From positions 62,001-126,000 of the forward strand of contig NZ_JAUAOA010000008.1 in NCBI RefSeq assembly GCF_030542965.1: a stretch of 64,000 nucleotides of DNA, read 5' to 3'. A model generated the notes under the pieces. It worked only from the letters and a program-made list of their open reading frames with translations, made no database searches and was not told where the DNA came from. Of this stretch, positions 16,074 through 25,350 are shown piece by piece. The translations under genes and the position numbers were made by a program. The stretch's first letter is position 1. Each line of letters starts with the position of its first letter. Origin of the DNA: Azotosporobacter soli (GTDB lineage: Bacteria > Bacillota > Negativicutes > SG130).

Positions 16074-17354
16074 ATGGCGACAATAAAAATCCCTTATGCC
16101 AAAGGTTTTATGGAAGCGAATATTCCGGATGGGCAATTGCTGGCGGTCTTGCAGTCGAAGGCGCATGCGTACCGGCCGTCCGCCGGGGAAGAGGAACTGG
16201 TTCAGCAGGCGTTGGAAGAGCCGATCGCTTCGCTTAGGTTGCGGGAGTTGGCTAAAGGCAAGCGTAAAATAGTTATCATCGCCAGCGATCATACGCGGCC
16301 TGTGCCGAGCAAGATTATCGCGCCGCTGATGCTGCGTGAAATCCGCGCCGGTAATCCAGATGCAGAGATCACGTTTCTGATCGCCACCGGTTTTCATCGT
16401 GCGACGAGCAAAGCGGAACTCATTGAGAAATTCGGCGAAGAGATCGTCAATACGGAACAAATAGTGATGCATGACTGTCTCGATCTGAAGAACATGGTTA
16501 ATATCGGCGTCTTGCCGTCGGGCGGTCAGATCGTGATCAACAAACTGGCGATGGAAGCGGACTTGTTGGTGTCCGAAGGCTTTATCGAACCGCATTTCTT
16601 CGCCGGTTTCTCCGGTGGACGAAAAAGCGTTCTGCCTGGAATTGTCAGCGAAGTGACGGTACTGGCCAACCATTGCGCCAAATTCATTGCCAGCGACAAG
16701 GCGCGCGCCGGTATTTTAGAAGGCAACCCGCTGCATGTCGACATGCTGTATGCCGCCCAACAGGCGAAGCTGGCTTTTATCGTGAATGTCGCAATCGATG
16801 CGGAGAAGAAGATCATCCGGGCGTTCGCGGGCGATCCTGTGGCCGCGCATGCCGAAGGCTGCGCCTTTGTCGGCGAGCTGGCGTCTGTCCAGGCGGTACC
16901 GGCTGACATTGTCATTACGTCGAACGGCGGATATCCGCTGGACCAAAATCTCTATCAGGCAGTGAAAGGGATGTCGGCGGCAGAGGCGACGGTTCGGCAA
17001 GGCGGCGTGATTATCATTTGCGCGGCGTGCAACGATGGCCACGGCGGCGAAGCGTTTTACAATTGGTTTACGGAAGCATCCGGCAGACCGGAGAAAGTGA
17101 TGGAAAAGATCATGCGGATCGAATCCGACCGCACGATTGCGGATCAGTGGGAGGCTCAGATCCTTGCACGCATCCAGCTCAAGGCACAGGTGATCGTGGT
17201 GACGGATCAATGCGATCCGGCGCTGGTGGAAAATATGAATATGAAAGTCGCCGCCACGCTGACGGAAGCGGTGCGAATGGCTCAGGGCATCGTTGGCGAA
17301 CAGGCGACATTCACGGTCGTGCCGGATGGCGTTTCGGTCATCGTCAGAGACTGA
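16074..17354 (+). CDS. larA: LarA-family nickel-pincer racemase
   Basis: Family enzymes epimerise 2-hydroxyacids using a Ni-pincer nucleotide bound to a Lys. With ATG 16074 as start (AGGAGG 8 bases upstream), every key residue of Lactobacillus plantarum LarA falls on the same number: R75 in SDHTRP, H108 in TGFHR, H174 in EPHFF, K184 in GGRKS, H200 in LANHC, and Y294, Q295 and K298 in NLYQAVKG. The 426-residue length is normal. The maturation genes larB, larC and larE are not in the window, so they must be elsewhere. The true substrate may not be lactate. Confidence 0.9.
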   Translation: MATIKIPYAKGFMEANIPDGQLLAVLQSKAHAYRPSAGEEELVQQALEEPIASLRLRELAKGKRKIVIIASDHTRPVPSKIIAPLMLREIRAGNPDAEITFLIATGFHRATSKAELIEKFGEEIVNTEQIVMHDCLDLKNMVNIGVLPSGGQIVINKLAMEADLLVSEGFIEPHFFAGFSGGRKSVLPGIVSEVTVLANHCAKFIASDKARAGILEGNPLHVDMLYAAQQAKLAFIVNVAIDAEKKIIRAFAGDPVAAHAEGCAFVGELASVQAVPADIVITSNGGYPLDQNLYQAVKGMSAAEATVRQGGVIIICAACNDGHGGEAFYNWFTEASGRPEKVMEKIMRIESDRTIADQWEAQILARIQLKAQVIVVTDQCDPALVENMNMKVAATLTEAVRMAQGIVGEQATFTVVPDGVSVIVRD

Positions 17355-17367
17355 GGCGAAGCGCGAA

Positions 17368-17418
17368 ATAAAAAGATGAGGCGAACGGTTACTACAGCCG
17401 TTCGCCTCATCTTTTTAT
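17368..17418. terminator. 21-bp perfect-stem bidirectional terminator
   Basis: The arms 17368-17388 and 17398-17418 are fully complementary (core GATGAGGCGAACGG), with A and T runs at the base. It separates convergent larA and the radical SAM gene. Confidence 0.9.
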
Positions 17419-17424
17419 CTTTTC

Positions 17425-18549
17425 TTAAAAAACCAGTTCGCCGGTTTTATAACCGGCAGGCAATTCCTCTTCGCTTACGAATTGAAAGCTGTCGTCGCGC
17501 AGGAGTGGCAGGAAGATTTCATAAGGAATGCTGGAAAATTCCCCGGCGTAGTTGCTGGCGCCGAACCATTTGCCTTCTTTGGCGCTCAGATTCAAATCGC
17601 GGGCGAATTTAGTATTGTTGGAGCAGTCGTGTACGACGAGATTCCAGTTTTCGTCGTCTGCGATTTTCATGAATTTCAGCGTCAATTCACGGCTCCAAAT
17701 CGGGGAGATATAGCCGTGGCGGGAAATGTACATGTTTTCGCCGTAATAGTTGCCGATGTTGTTCTCGTTCAAATGCAGTTCCGCGCAATTGATGAAATCG
17801 AATTTTGTTTCGAGGATTGATTCTTTTTTCTTGAAGAACGTTTCAAAGAACTCCGGCGTCATCGGCGTTTCGATGCCGACGTTTGGAATGTATTTTTTCG
17901 CGAGGCGGATGTTTTCGATGACGCGGTCGGCGCAGTTCGATGCGCCGAGGTTGAAGCGAAGTTCGTTAAGACCTGCTTCGCCCAAGGCCTTCAAGGTTTC
18001 TTCCGTGGCTAGCGTGCCGTTGGTGTACATATGTTGGTGGATTCCGGCTGCGCTGAATTTCTTTATGACTGGATAGTATTTTTCGATTTCCATGAACGGC
18101 TCCAGATAAACGTAGGAAATGCCGGTCGGTTTTTGGTGGATGGAAAGCAGCAGGTCAATGTCTTTTTCATAGAATTTTGTGCCGCCGATGCCCCACATGC
18201 CTTCGCCGACGGGGGGGATGTCGTCGAGTTCGCCGTAGTTGTAGCAAAACTTGCATTCGAGGTTGCATTTGTTGGTTTTTCTGATGGCGCTGAGACCTGC
18301 TCCCAAGAGGCAGGAACGGCAGCCTTTGGGGAAGTTTTCTTCGCTGCCGACGAAAAAAGTGCGGTTCTCCAAGGTTTTCAAACCTTTGATTTCTGAGAGA
18401 AGCTGCTCGTTTCTATGATCGATCGCAGCCTCAATTTGCGCAAACGTTGCATAGATAAGTTCTTGCTGTCTAGTCATGATTTCCTCATCCTCAGGTAGTT
18501 GGGCAAAGAATTCAAACCAGAGCAGCGCATCTTTTTTGGGGATTTTCAT
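17425..18549 (-). CDS. Radical SAM protein, function unassigned
   Basis: The 374-residue protein has the cluster motif CNLECKFC (Cys 95, 99 and 102), a further CRSC pair at 77-80, and a TIM-barrel pattern (YVYLEPFMEIEKYY, MYTNGTLATEETL, LRFNLGASN). The 90-residue helical N-terminus and Cys pair may be an accessory domain. There is no SPASM-type Cys-rich tail. ATG follows GAAGGAGG. It stands alone, so the context gives no substrate. Confidence 0.82.
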   Translation of the reverse strand: MKIPKKDALLWFEFFAQLPEDEEIMTRQQELIYATFAQIEAAIDHRNEQLLSEIKGLKTLENRTFFVGSEENFPKGCRSCLLGAGLSAIRKTNKCNLECKFCYNYGELDDIPPVGEGMWGIGGTKFYEKDIDLLLSIHQKPTGISYVYLEPFMEIEKYYPVIKKFSAAGIHQHMYTNGTLATEETLKALGEAGLNELRFNLGASNCADRVIENIRLAKKYIPNVGIETPMTPEFFETFFKKKESILETKFDFINCAELHLNENNIGNYYGENMYISRHGYISPIWSRELTLKFMKIADDENWNLVVHDCSNNTKFARDLNLSAKEGKWFGASNYAGEFSSIPYEIFLPLLRDDSFQFVSEEELPAGYKTGELVF

Positions 18550-18675
18550 AGTGTATCCTCCTTCAAGTCATCGGTCGGTGTAAATCGTTTTTATGCAAAA
18601 AAAAGAATGCCAGTAGCATGGAGCGCAAAGAGAAGACAAAAACAATCGGAAAATAAAGCGCTATTGTAGAACCCA

Positions 18676-18703
18676 ATTATATCATTTTTATTTGCAGACG
18701 CAA
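18676..18703 (-). promoter_or_regulatory. Promoter for the radical SAM gene
   Basis: Minus strand: TTGCGT, 16 bases, TATAAT, about 127 bases before the start codon. Confidence 0.45.
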
Positions 18704-18957
18704 TATATATTAGAAGAGATAGAGCGGCTACTTGAAAGAAACGCTGTTCTTACGATGAGTAGCATTGGTCAATAAAATAAGAAGAGGGTATCTCAAATAG
18801 GTGAATAGAGCCGTCAAATTCTTCTTTCGCGTTGAGAGAGGGCGGAGTTTCGTGCAGTTGGCGTTTAAGCAAGCCTTTCGTGAAGCAGGAATTTTTGACG
18901 GACTGGGGCGAAATAAGCGGGAAAGAGGCTGTTTTGTACGGAAGGAGGATGGATAGG
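18704..18957. other. Intergenic before the MFS gene
   Basis: I see no gene or strong hairpin. The frame of the MFS gene stays open leftwards to 18832, but AAGGAGG at 18942-18948 places the true start at 18958. Confidence 0.4.
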
Positions 18958-20196
18958 GTGCGTAAAATAACCTGGTCGGAGACGGGTAAGGATGTCTTCC
19001 GTGCTTTGAAGAACCGAAATTATGCGCTGTTTTTTTGTGGACAGGGTATATCGCTATTGGGAACGTGGATGCAGCGAATTGCGATGAGTTGGCTGGTCTA
19101 TCGACTAACAAATTCGGTGTTGTTGCTCGGCGTCATCAGTTTTACCAATCAGATTCCGACTTTTTTTCTGGCTCCGATTGCCGGTGTTTATGCTGACCGC
19201 TTGAATCGCCGTCTAGCGCTGATTATTACACAGATTTTAGCAATGCTGCAGGCTTTCATTCTTGCGCTGTTGGTATTGAGCGACACGGTTCAGGTGTGGC
19301 AGGTGGCTTTGCTTGGAGCGACGCTCGGCGTCATAAATGCATTCGACACGCCGATCCGCCAATCTTTTGTTGTGGAAATGGTGGAACATAAAGAGGATTT
19401 GGGAAACGCGATCGCTTTGAACTCTTCGCTGGTCAATAGTGCACGATTGATCGGTCCTTCTGTTGCTGGTTTTCTGATCAGCTGGGTAGGGGAAGGGGTT
19501 TGCTTTTTATTGAATGCACTGAGCTATATTGCAGTCATAGCCGCGTTGACGGCGATGAAGGTTGCAGCAAAAGAAACAAGCGTTGCTCACCAGAAAGTCT
19601 GGCGCGAATTGTGTGAAGGCTGCTACTATGCGTTTTATGATCGAAGGATACGCGACGTATTGCTGTTGCTGGCGCTCGTTAGTCTGGTGGGGATGCCTTA
19701 TGTCGTATTGATGCCGGCATTTGCAGGTGAAGTGCTGCAAGGCGGTGCGCATACGTTGGGGTTGCTGATGGGGGCTAGCGGACTGGGGGCGATTGGCGGG
19801 ACGATATTTTTGGCAGCCAGAAAAGAAGATGCAATGCCATTGGAACGCTTGATTTTTGGTGCGGCAGTCTTATTCGGTATTGGGTTGATCTTGTTTTCAT
19901 TTACGAAGCTGTTTGTTTTTTCGCTTCTTGCTCTTGTTATCACCGGTTTTGGTATGACTGTGGAAATGGCAGCGAGCAATACGTTGTTGCAATTTATTGT
20001 TGAGGAAAGCAAACGCGGCCGGATTATGAGTTTTTACACGATGTCTTTCATGGGAATGGCGCCTTTCGGTGCGTTGCTGGGCGGCAGTCTGGCAGATCAT
20101 ATCGGTGTTACGAATACGCTGTTAAGCGGCGGAATTTTCTGCATCGGAGGTGCGCTTTTTTTTGCCTGCAGCATGCGCGTATCATTGCGCGGCTAG
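18958..20196 (+). CDS. MFS transporter (MFS_3 / EntS-like)
   Basis: The 412-residue protein has about 12 membrane segments and the motif YADRLNRRLALIITQ between helices 2 and 3. The pattern TWMQRIAMSWLVYRLTNS ... NAFDTPIRQSFVVEMV is typical of the MFS_3 exporters, which include the enterobactin exporter EntS. The substrate is unknown. GTG 18958 is 9 bases after AAGGAGG; an ATG directly abutting that site is less likely. Confidence 0.85.
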   Translation: MRKITWSETGKDVFRALKNRNYALFFCGQGISLLGTWMQRIAMSWLVYRLTNSVLLLGVISFTNQIPTFFLAPIAGVYADRLNRRLALIITQILAMLQAFILALLVLSDTVQVWQVALLGATLGVINAFDTPIRQSFVVEMVEHKEDLGNAIALNSSLVNSARLIGPSVAGFLISWVGEGVCFLLNALSYIAVIAALTAMKVAAKETSVAHQKVWRELCEGCYYAFYDRRIRDVLLLLALVSLVGMPYVVLMPAFAGEVLQGGAHTLGLLMGASGLGAIGGTIFLAARKEDAMPLERLIFGAAVLFGIGLILFSFTKLFVFSLLALVITGFGMTVEMAASNTLLQFIVEESKRGRIMSFYTMSFMGMAPFGALLGGSLADHIGVTNTLLSGGIFCIGGALFFACSMRVSLRG

Positions 20197-20217
20197 CGAG
20201 GCCAATTGTGACATGGA

Positions 20218-20248
20218 AAAAGCAGCTGGCCATTACGGGAGCTGCTTT
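20218..20248. terminator. Terminator between convergent genes
   Basis: AAAGCAGCT pairs with AGCTGCTTT around a 13-base loop. Confidence 0.65.
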
Positions 20249-20263
20249 GTTGTTGTGTGAAAA

Positions 20264-21322
20264 TCAGTTATATAGCTTGGGTAGAGAAGAGTCGTAGCCG
20301 TCAGCTACTATTTTCGACAAGGCATCAACGACGGTTGCGTCGTAGTGACTGTGCAGCTCGGTTGAAATAAGAAAACTTGCTTCTTTAGGACTCATGCCTT
20401 TGTGGTAGGGGCGATCCGAGGTTAATGCGTCATAAACGTCAGCGACGGTTAGAATCTTGGCGCCTAAAACGATATCCTCACTTCTTAGACCGCGCGGATA
20501 ACCGGTACCGTCGAGGCGCTCGTGGTGTTGATAGACGATTGCCTGTACGTTTTTATGCATAGCGAGCGTTTTCAAGATGTCATAGCCGACTTTGGGGTGA
20601 CGTTTCATTTCGTTGTAGTCGGCTTCCGTAAATCGGTTGCTGCTATAAAACACTTCATCTTTAATGGTGATCTTTCCAATGTCGTGAAAGAGGCTGGCAA
20701 TTTTCAGGTGCGCGATATCTTGTTCCGAGTAGTTGGGAAGGTGGCCGGCCAACAAGGCTGCGAGCAGTGAAGTGCGGATACAGTGGTGGTAGAGGGCAGG
20801 ATCTTTTAACTCGACGATTTTTAAAGTCGCTTGCAGCATACGCTGCTGAACATCGGTAACTTGCTCCTGCAAATGAGAAATCGTTTGCGACCAGTTGGAC
20901 ACTTCACTTAATCGCTGCTGCAGGATGTATTCTTTCTCGTCCTGTTCCTGTTTCCAGAGAAGCGCTTTTTGAATGGATTCTTTAAAGCTTTCATCATTCC
21001 AAGGTTTGCTGATGTAGTGAAAGAGAAGGCCTTCATTAATGGCAGAGACCATCACTTCAAAATCGGAATAAGCCGTCAATAGAATGCGGACCGTAGAAGG
21101 AGAAATCAATTTTGCCTGTCCAAGCAGTTCCATGCCGCTCATATGGGGCATGCGCTGATCGGATATCAGCACATCGACAGTCTCATGACGTAAAAAATCA
21201 AGCGCTTCCTGATGATTTGTCGTGCATTTTAGAAGATAGGGCTGGCTTGAGAGCAGTCTTTTTATGGCGTGAAGGATATTCTCCTCATCGTCGACAATAA
21301 GCAGCAATGGCGTATGGGACAT
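20264..21322 (-). CDS. Response regulator with HD-GYP domain (c-di-GMP phosphodiesterase)
   Basis: The 352-residue product has a receiver domain (LLIVDDEENI; phospho-acceptor in VDVLISDQRMP; ISKPW) followed by an HD-GYP domain with LFHDIGKI, HHERLDGTGYPRGL and TVADVYDALTSDRPY. HD-GYP proteins hydrolyse c-di-GMP, so it could oppose the GGDEF protein at 7.6 kb. ATG 21322 follows GGAGGGG with 6-base spacing. No kinase is adjacent; the orphan kinases in this window are candidate partners by inference only. Confidence 0.9.
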   Translation of the reverse strand: MSHTPLLLIVDDEENILHAIKRLLSSQPYLLKCTTNHQEALDFLRHETVDVLISDQRMPHMSGMELLGQAKLISPSTVRILLTAYSDFEVMVSAINEGLLFHYISKPWNDESFKESIQKALLWKQEQDEKEYILQQRLSEVSNWSQTISHLQEQVTDVQQRMLQATLKIVELKDPALYHHCIRTSLLAALLAGHLPNYSEQDIAHLKIASLFHDIGKITIKDEVFYSSNRFTEADYNEMKRHPKVGYDILKTLAMHKNVQAIVYQHHERLDGTGYPRGLRSEDIVLGAKILTVADVYDALTSDRPYHKGMSPKEASFLISTELHSHYDATVVDALSKIVADGYDSSLPKLYN

Positions 21323-21560
21323 GCAAAACCCCTCCATTTCAATACCGGAATGAGTAGTGAATAGCGCTGATTTATTAAAAAACATAAGATTCTTAGTGAA
21401 GAAATTTCAATGCGGCGCAGTAAAATCCTGCAAGGATAGAACATGTATATTTCGCAAGCTTTTCGTTGCAATGTCATAATTCTGTATTAAAGACAGGACG
21501 TAAGCTTTATAATATAGTGGGACTAGAGAAATTACGAAGCACTGAATTGGGAGTAGAAAA

Positions 21561-22244
21561 ATGGGGAAAACTATGAAGGTCATTGCACGCATTCACACCG
21601 ACTTTCCAACTAAATTTGGCATTCCGAGGCAAAGCGGTCTTGTCGATGCGCTGAAAGCAGTCATCGTGTTCGAACCGGAATATCGCAATCCTGACGCACT
21701 GCGCGGCCTGGATGGATTTTCTCATATCTGGCTTATCTGGGAGTTTTCTGAAACGGTGCGTGACGACTGGTCTCCGACGGTACGGCCGCCGCGCCTAGGC
21801 GGTAATACGCGCGTAGGTGTTTTTGCCACACGCTCACCTTTCCGTCCTAATCCGATAGGGCTTTCTTCGCTTAAGTTGGATGACATTGAGCTGGATACTG
21901 AACTGGGACCGGTTCTGCACGTGTCAGGCGCCGATCTGATGGACAACACGCCGATCTATGACATCAAGCCGTATCTGCCCCATGTTGACGGCCATCCAGA
22001 GGCAAGCGGGGGATTCGCCGCGCCGCTTACAGACTATGCGCTAGAGGTGGATTTTCCGGAACCGCTGCTTTGTCTTATTCCGAAAGAACGGCGGGACGGG
22101 TTGCTGGGAGTTCTGGCGAACGATCCAAGACCTTCGTATCAAAACGACCCGGAACGCAGGTATGGCTTCGAATTCGCTGGCTTTGAAATCCGCTTTACGG
22201 TACAGGATTCACGTCTGGTGGTCTGCGAGGTCGTTTCACTTTAA
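21561..22244 (+). CDS. trmO: tRNA (adenine-N6)-methyltransferase TrmO
   Basis: The TsaA/TrmO beta-barrel methyltransferase uses SAM to N6-methylate t6A37 in threonine tRNAs. The first 140 residues carry the family motifs HTDFPTKFGIPRQSG, GFSHIWLIWEF, GVFATRSPFRPNPIGLS and GADLMDNTPIYDIKPY. The C-terminal part (LLGVLANDPRPSYQ) matches the longer proteobacterial-type form. GGGAG is 8 bases before ATG 21561. Confidence 0.9.
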   Translation: MGKTMKVIARIHTDFPTKFGIPRQSGLVDALKAVIVFEPEYRNPDALRGLDGFSHIWLIWEFSETVRDDWSPTVRPPRLGGNTRVGVFATRSPFRPNPIGLSSLKLDDIELDTELGPVLHVSGADLMDNTPIYDIKPYLPHVDGHPEASGGFAAPLTDYALEVDFPEPLLCLIPKERRDGLLGVLANDPRPSYQNDPERRYGFEFAGFEIRFTVQDSRLVVCEVVSL

Positions 22245-22262
22245 AGAGAACCTGCTTAAATG

Positions 22263-22306
22263 AAAAAGAGAAACAGCTGCTGTTTATGGCAGTTGTTTCT
22301 CTTTTT
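22263..22306. terminator. Bidirectional terminator
   Basis: AAAAAGAGAAACAgCTGC pairs with GCAGtTGTTTCTCTTTTT and serves trmO (+) and the zinc-ribbon gene (-). Confidence 0.8.
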
Positions 22307-22307
22307 G

Positions 22308-22622
22308 CTAGCCTTGCAGACGAGCGAGGATCTGGGCGAATTCTTCGTCGCTGGCTATTTCCCCTTGCAGGCAAGGGGCGGTGTTGTTTTTCCAATAGGG
22401 CAAGCTATGCATATTTTTTCGGACATTTTTCTCAGCGAAACTGCGCGTAAAGGAAGGATCAAGACTTAGGAAGAACTGTACCCCGCCTTCGAAAATTTCT
22501 TCGCACGATTTGACCGTTTTTTCTTCATTGACGCAGTAGGCGCAAAAGGATTGGTCGTCTTTTTCTAAACCGATTAACGTTTCATTTTCCAGAGGCATAG
22601 AACAAGCGGCGCAGAATTTCAT
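22308..22622 (-). CDS. Putative zinc-ribbon protein
   Basis: The 104-residue protein begins FCAACSMPLENETLIG and continues SFCAYCVNEEKTV, the CxxC...CxxC pattern of the Zn_ribbon_2 family, followed by about 60 helical residues. These proteins are small and functionally uncharacterised. It shares a terminator with trmO. Confidence 0.75.
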   Translation of the reverse strand: MKFCAACSMPLENETLIGLEKDDQSFCAYCVNEEKTVKSCEEIFEGGVQFFLSLDPSFTRSFAEKNVRKNMHSLPYWKNNTAPCLQGEIASDEEFAQILARLQG

Positions 22623-22794
22623 TTTGCAAAACCTGCCTTTTCAGTTTCTTTCGTCTATTATAGCATAGTGCAAGATGATTTTTTCTCGGAGAGGAGGAGT
22701 CGGGTGACAATGACTGGAATTTGATATAGAGGGGCAGAAAAAATGCACCGCTTAAAAGAATTACAGATGAAGAATAACGAAAGAAGGTTTTGCG

Positions 22795-23220
22795 ATGCAG
22801 CAGGCAATCGTTCATATTGCTTTGGTTGTTAAGGATTATGACGAGGCGATTGATTTTTACACGAAGAAACTGAAGTTTACGCTGATCGAAGACAGCTACC
22901 AACCGGAGCAGGATAAACGCTGGGTCGTTGTCGCTCCGCCGGGATCGAGGGAAACGACGCTGCTTTTGGCGAAAGCGTCGAACGCGGAGCAGGCAGCACA
23001 TATCGGAATGCAAAGCGGCGGACGGGTTTTTCTTTTTCTCAATACGGACGATTTCTGGCGCGATTATAACGAGATGTGGGCGAACGGTATCGAGTTCGTG
23101 CGCGAACCGAAAAAGCAGGATTATGGAATGGTTGCGGTGTTCAAGGATTTGTACGGCAATCTATGGGACTTGCTGGAGTTAAACAAGGAGCATCCGATTG
23201 CTAAACGATTAAATAGCTAA
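22795..23220 (+). CDS. VOC-family (glyoxalase/bleomycin-resistance fold) protein
   Basis: The 141 residues form one vicinal-oxygen-chelate domain: HIALVVKDYDEAIDFYTKKL at the start and VFKDLYGNLWDLLEL at the end, with metal-ligand-type His and Glu positions (H6, E near 135). The reaction cannot be deduced. It lies 22 bases before a YciI-like gene and likely shares its transcript. Confidence 0.8.
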   Translation: MQQAIVHIALVVKDYDEAIDFYTKKLKFTLIEDSYQPEQDKRWVVVAPPGSRETTLLLAKASNAEQAAHIGMQSGGRVFLFLNTDDFWRDYNEMWANGIEFVREPKKQDYGMVAVFKDLYGNLWDLLELNKEHPIAKRLNS

Positions 23221-23242
23221 GAAAAGGATGGGAGGATAAGAA

Positions 23243-23536
23243 ATGTTTGTAGTTGTGTTGAAGTATAGGAAGTCTCTGGAGGAAGTCGACGCGCTCCTGC
23301 CAGCGCACGTGAAATTTCTGGACGAGCAATACGCGCAAAGAAAATTCATCTGTTCCGGTCGTCGCAATCCGCGGATCGGCGGTGTGATTATTGCTAATGT
23401 GAACTCACAGGCGGAACTGCAAAAAATACTGGAACAAGATCCTTTTTATAAGCAGCAGGCGGCGGAATATGAAACGATCGAATTCACGCCGACAAAGATG
23501 GATGAACGGTTTTCTTGTTTCATGGAGACAGAGTGA
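23243..23536 (+). CDS. YciI-like protein
   Basis: The 97-residue single-domain protein has the YciI/DGPF fold pattern (FVVVLKYRKSLEEVDALLPAHVKFLDEQY, GGVIIANVNSQAEL, DPFYKQQAAEYETIEF). Members are suspected small enzymes with a His-Asp pair; H22 and D76 fit. GGGAGGA precedes the ATG. Confidence 0.8.
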   Translation: MFVVVLKYRKSLEEVDALLPAHVKFLDEQYAQRKFICSGRRNPRIGGVIIANVNSQAELQKILEQDPFYKQQAAEYETIEFTPTKMDERFSCFMETE

Positions 23537-23583
23537 CGCTTGTTGGGATTGCTTTGTTCCTTATGTAGAAAAAAGGAGGCTGC

Positions 23584-24612
23584 ATGAAAATGGCGTATCC
23601 GATGACGAATTTGATTTTTGAGGGCGGCGGCGTCAAGGGAATCGCATATGTGGGCGCTTTGCAAAAACTGGATGAAAAAGGTGTCCTGCCTAATGTGAAG
23701 AGAGTAGGCGGCACTTCCGCAGGCGCGATTATGGCGTTGTTATGCGGTCTCAATTACAGCTTGAGCGAAATTGAAACGATATTAAAAGGACTGGACTTTA
23801 ATAAATTTTTAGACAGTTCATGGGGGATTTTACGCGATGCGGAGCGATTAATCAAAGACTTTGGCTGGTATAAGGGCGACTATTTTCGTGAGTGGGTAGG
23901 CGAAATCATTAAAAATAAAACAGGCAACAGTGATGCGACATTTGAATTTGTAAATGGACTTGCTGCAAGTCAGGGCTTTAAGGAGATGTACTTTGTCGGA
24001 ACGAATCTTTCCACACGCTTTTCGGAAGTGTTTTCAGCGGAACATACGCCGCGAACCTGTATTGCGGATGCCGTTCGTATCTCGATGTCAATCCCTCTCT
24101 TTTTTGCCGCGAAGAGGAACGTTCGCGACGATGTTTATGTGGATGGCGGTTTGCTCGATAATTATCCCGTCAAATTATTCGACCGCCAAAAATATGTCGC
24201 CCAGTATGCGACAGAACCGGACTATTATAAAGAGCATAATGAAATGCTTAAAAAACAAGGCATCGAAGTGAGTCCCTATCTATATAATCAGGAGACACTG
24301 GGGTTCCGTCTGGATTCGGGAAGGGAGATTGCAGTCTTTCGCGATCAGGCAGAACCGGCACATAATAAGATCGATGATTTTTTCTCCTATGCTTGGGGTA
24401 TTGTGGAGACGATCACGGAAAGCCAGCAAAACCAGCACCTGCACAGCGACGATTGGCATCGGACTATTTATATTGATACCTTGGGCGTCAAGACGACGGA
24501 TTTTGGTTTGAGCGATGAGAAGAAAAATGAGCTGGTCCAGTCCGGTGCGGCTGGTGCGCAAAAATATTTTGAATGGTATGATCAGGCGCAAACGGTTTGC
24601 AATCGTCCGTAG
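23584..24612 (+). CDS. Patatin-like phospholipase
   Basis: The 342-residue protein has the oxyanion loop EGGGVKGIAYVGAL, the nucleophile elbow GTSAG (Ser near 46) and the catalytic Asp in DGGLLDNYP. The Ser-Asp dyad is complete, so it should hydrolyse lipid acyl esters. It lacks a signal peptide and is probably cytoplasmic. AAAGGAGG is well placed before ATG 23584. Confidence 0.88.
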   Translation: MKMAYPMTNLIFEGGGVKGIAYVGALQKLDEKGVLPNVKRVGGTSAGAIMALLCGLNYSLSEIETILKGLDFNKFLDSSWGILRDAERLIKDFGWYKGDYFREWVGEIIKNKTGNSDATFEFVNGLAASQGFKEMYFVGTNLSTRFSEVFSAEHTPRTCIADAVRISMSIPLFFAAKRNVRDDVYVDGGLLDNYPVKLFDRQKYVAQYATEPDYYKEHNEMLKKQGIEVSPYLYNQETLGFRLDSGREIAVFRDQAEPAHNKIDDFFSYAWGIVETITESQQNQHLHSDDWHRTIYIDTLGVKTTDFGLSDEKKNELVQSGAAGAQKYFEWYDQAQTVCNRP

Positions 24613-24673
24613 GCAGTCGGTTGGTTGCTGTGAAAAAACGCGAGTGATGTAATGACTTCTAGTTGAAGAAAGA

Positions 24674-24711
24674 GTAAGCTCCCTGGATAATTTGTCCGGG
24701 GCGCTTTTTTG
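24674..24711 (+). terminator. Terminator after the patatin gene
   Basis: Imperfect GC-rich stem (GCTCCCTGGA with TCCGGGGCGC) followed by six T. Confidence 0.6.
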
Positions 24712-24799
24712 TGCGCCAGGTGATTTTGCAAATGATGCCGCCATATGTAGTGGATTAGAGGCAATACGACTTTTTCGTAAGCTGCAGGAATAAATTTCT

Positions 24800-24828
24800 T
24801 TATCAAGAAAATATACAGGTGGTATAAA
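24800..24828 (+). promoter_or_regulatory. Promoter of the SsuABC-type operon
   Basis: TTATCA, 17 bases, TATAAA, about 40 bases before the first gene. Confidence 0.5.
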
Positions 24829-24867
24829 GGAAATGAATGAGAACGGCGACAGGGGAGGAAGAGAAAA

Positions 24868-25332
24868 ATGATAGCTGGAAAAACAATTTCTGAGATTAGA
24901 AGCGAGGCGGAAGAATATTATCGAAAGGGCGATTTTTACTGTTCGGAAGCGATTGTAAAAGCAATTAAGGATGCATTTTCACCATCTGTTTCCGATGAGG
25001 TCGTTGCGATGGCTTCCGGTTTCCCCGTAGGCATGGGCGGTGCGGGATGCACGTGCGGCGCTGTCTCCGGAGGCGTGATGGCACTCGGTATGCTCTTCGG
25101 AAGAACGCAGGCGCAAGATAAACAAGTAGCGAAAACGATGCAACTGGCAAAGGAACTGCACGATCATTTCCAGAGCCGCCACAAAATGCTTTGCTGTCGT
25201 GCGTTGACGCAGGGAAAAGAACTTGGTTCGCCGGAACATATGAAACAATGCATCTCCTTTACCGGAGAAGTGGCGGAAGTGGTAGCGAAAATCGTGCTAC
25301 GCGAACGCGCTGTGAAGGAAGAAACAAAATAA
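24868..25332 (+). CDS. C_GCAxxG_C_C family putative redox protein
   Basis: The 154-residue protein carries the family signature: YCSEAIVKA, GMGGAGCTCGAVSGGVMALG and CCRALTQGKEL, with a later Cys (HMKQCISF). The spaced Cys suggest a metal or redox site. Such proteins are often encoded beside transporters or redox enzymes but have no settled role. Here it leads an operon with an SsuABC/TauABC-type importer (gap 18 bases). Confidence 0.85.
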   Translation: MIAGKTISEIRSEAEEYYRKGDFYCSEAIVKAIKDAFSPSVSDEVVAMASGFPVGMGGAGCTCGAVSGGVMALGMLFGRTQAQDKQVAKTMQLAKELHDHFQSRHKMLCCRALTQGKELGSPEHMKQCISFTGEVAEVVAKIVLRERAVKEETK

Positions 25333-25350
25333 GGAAGGGAGAAATTGAGC

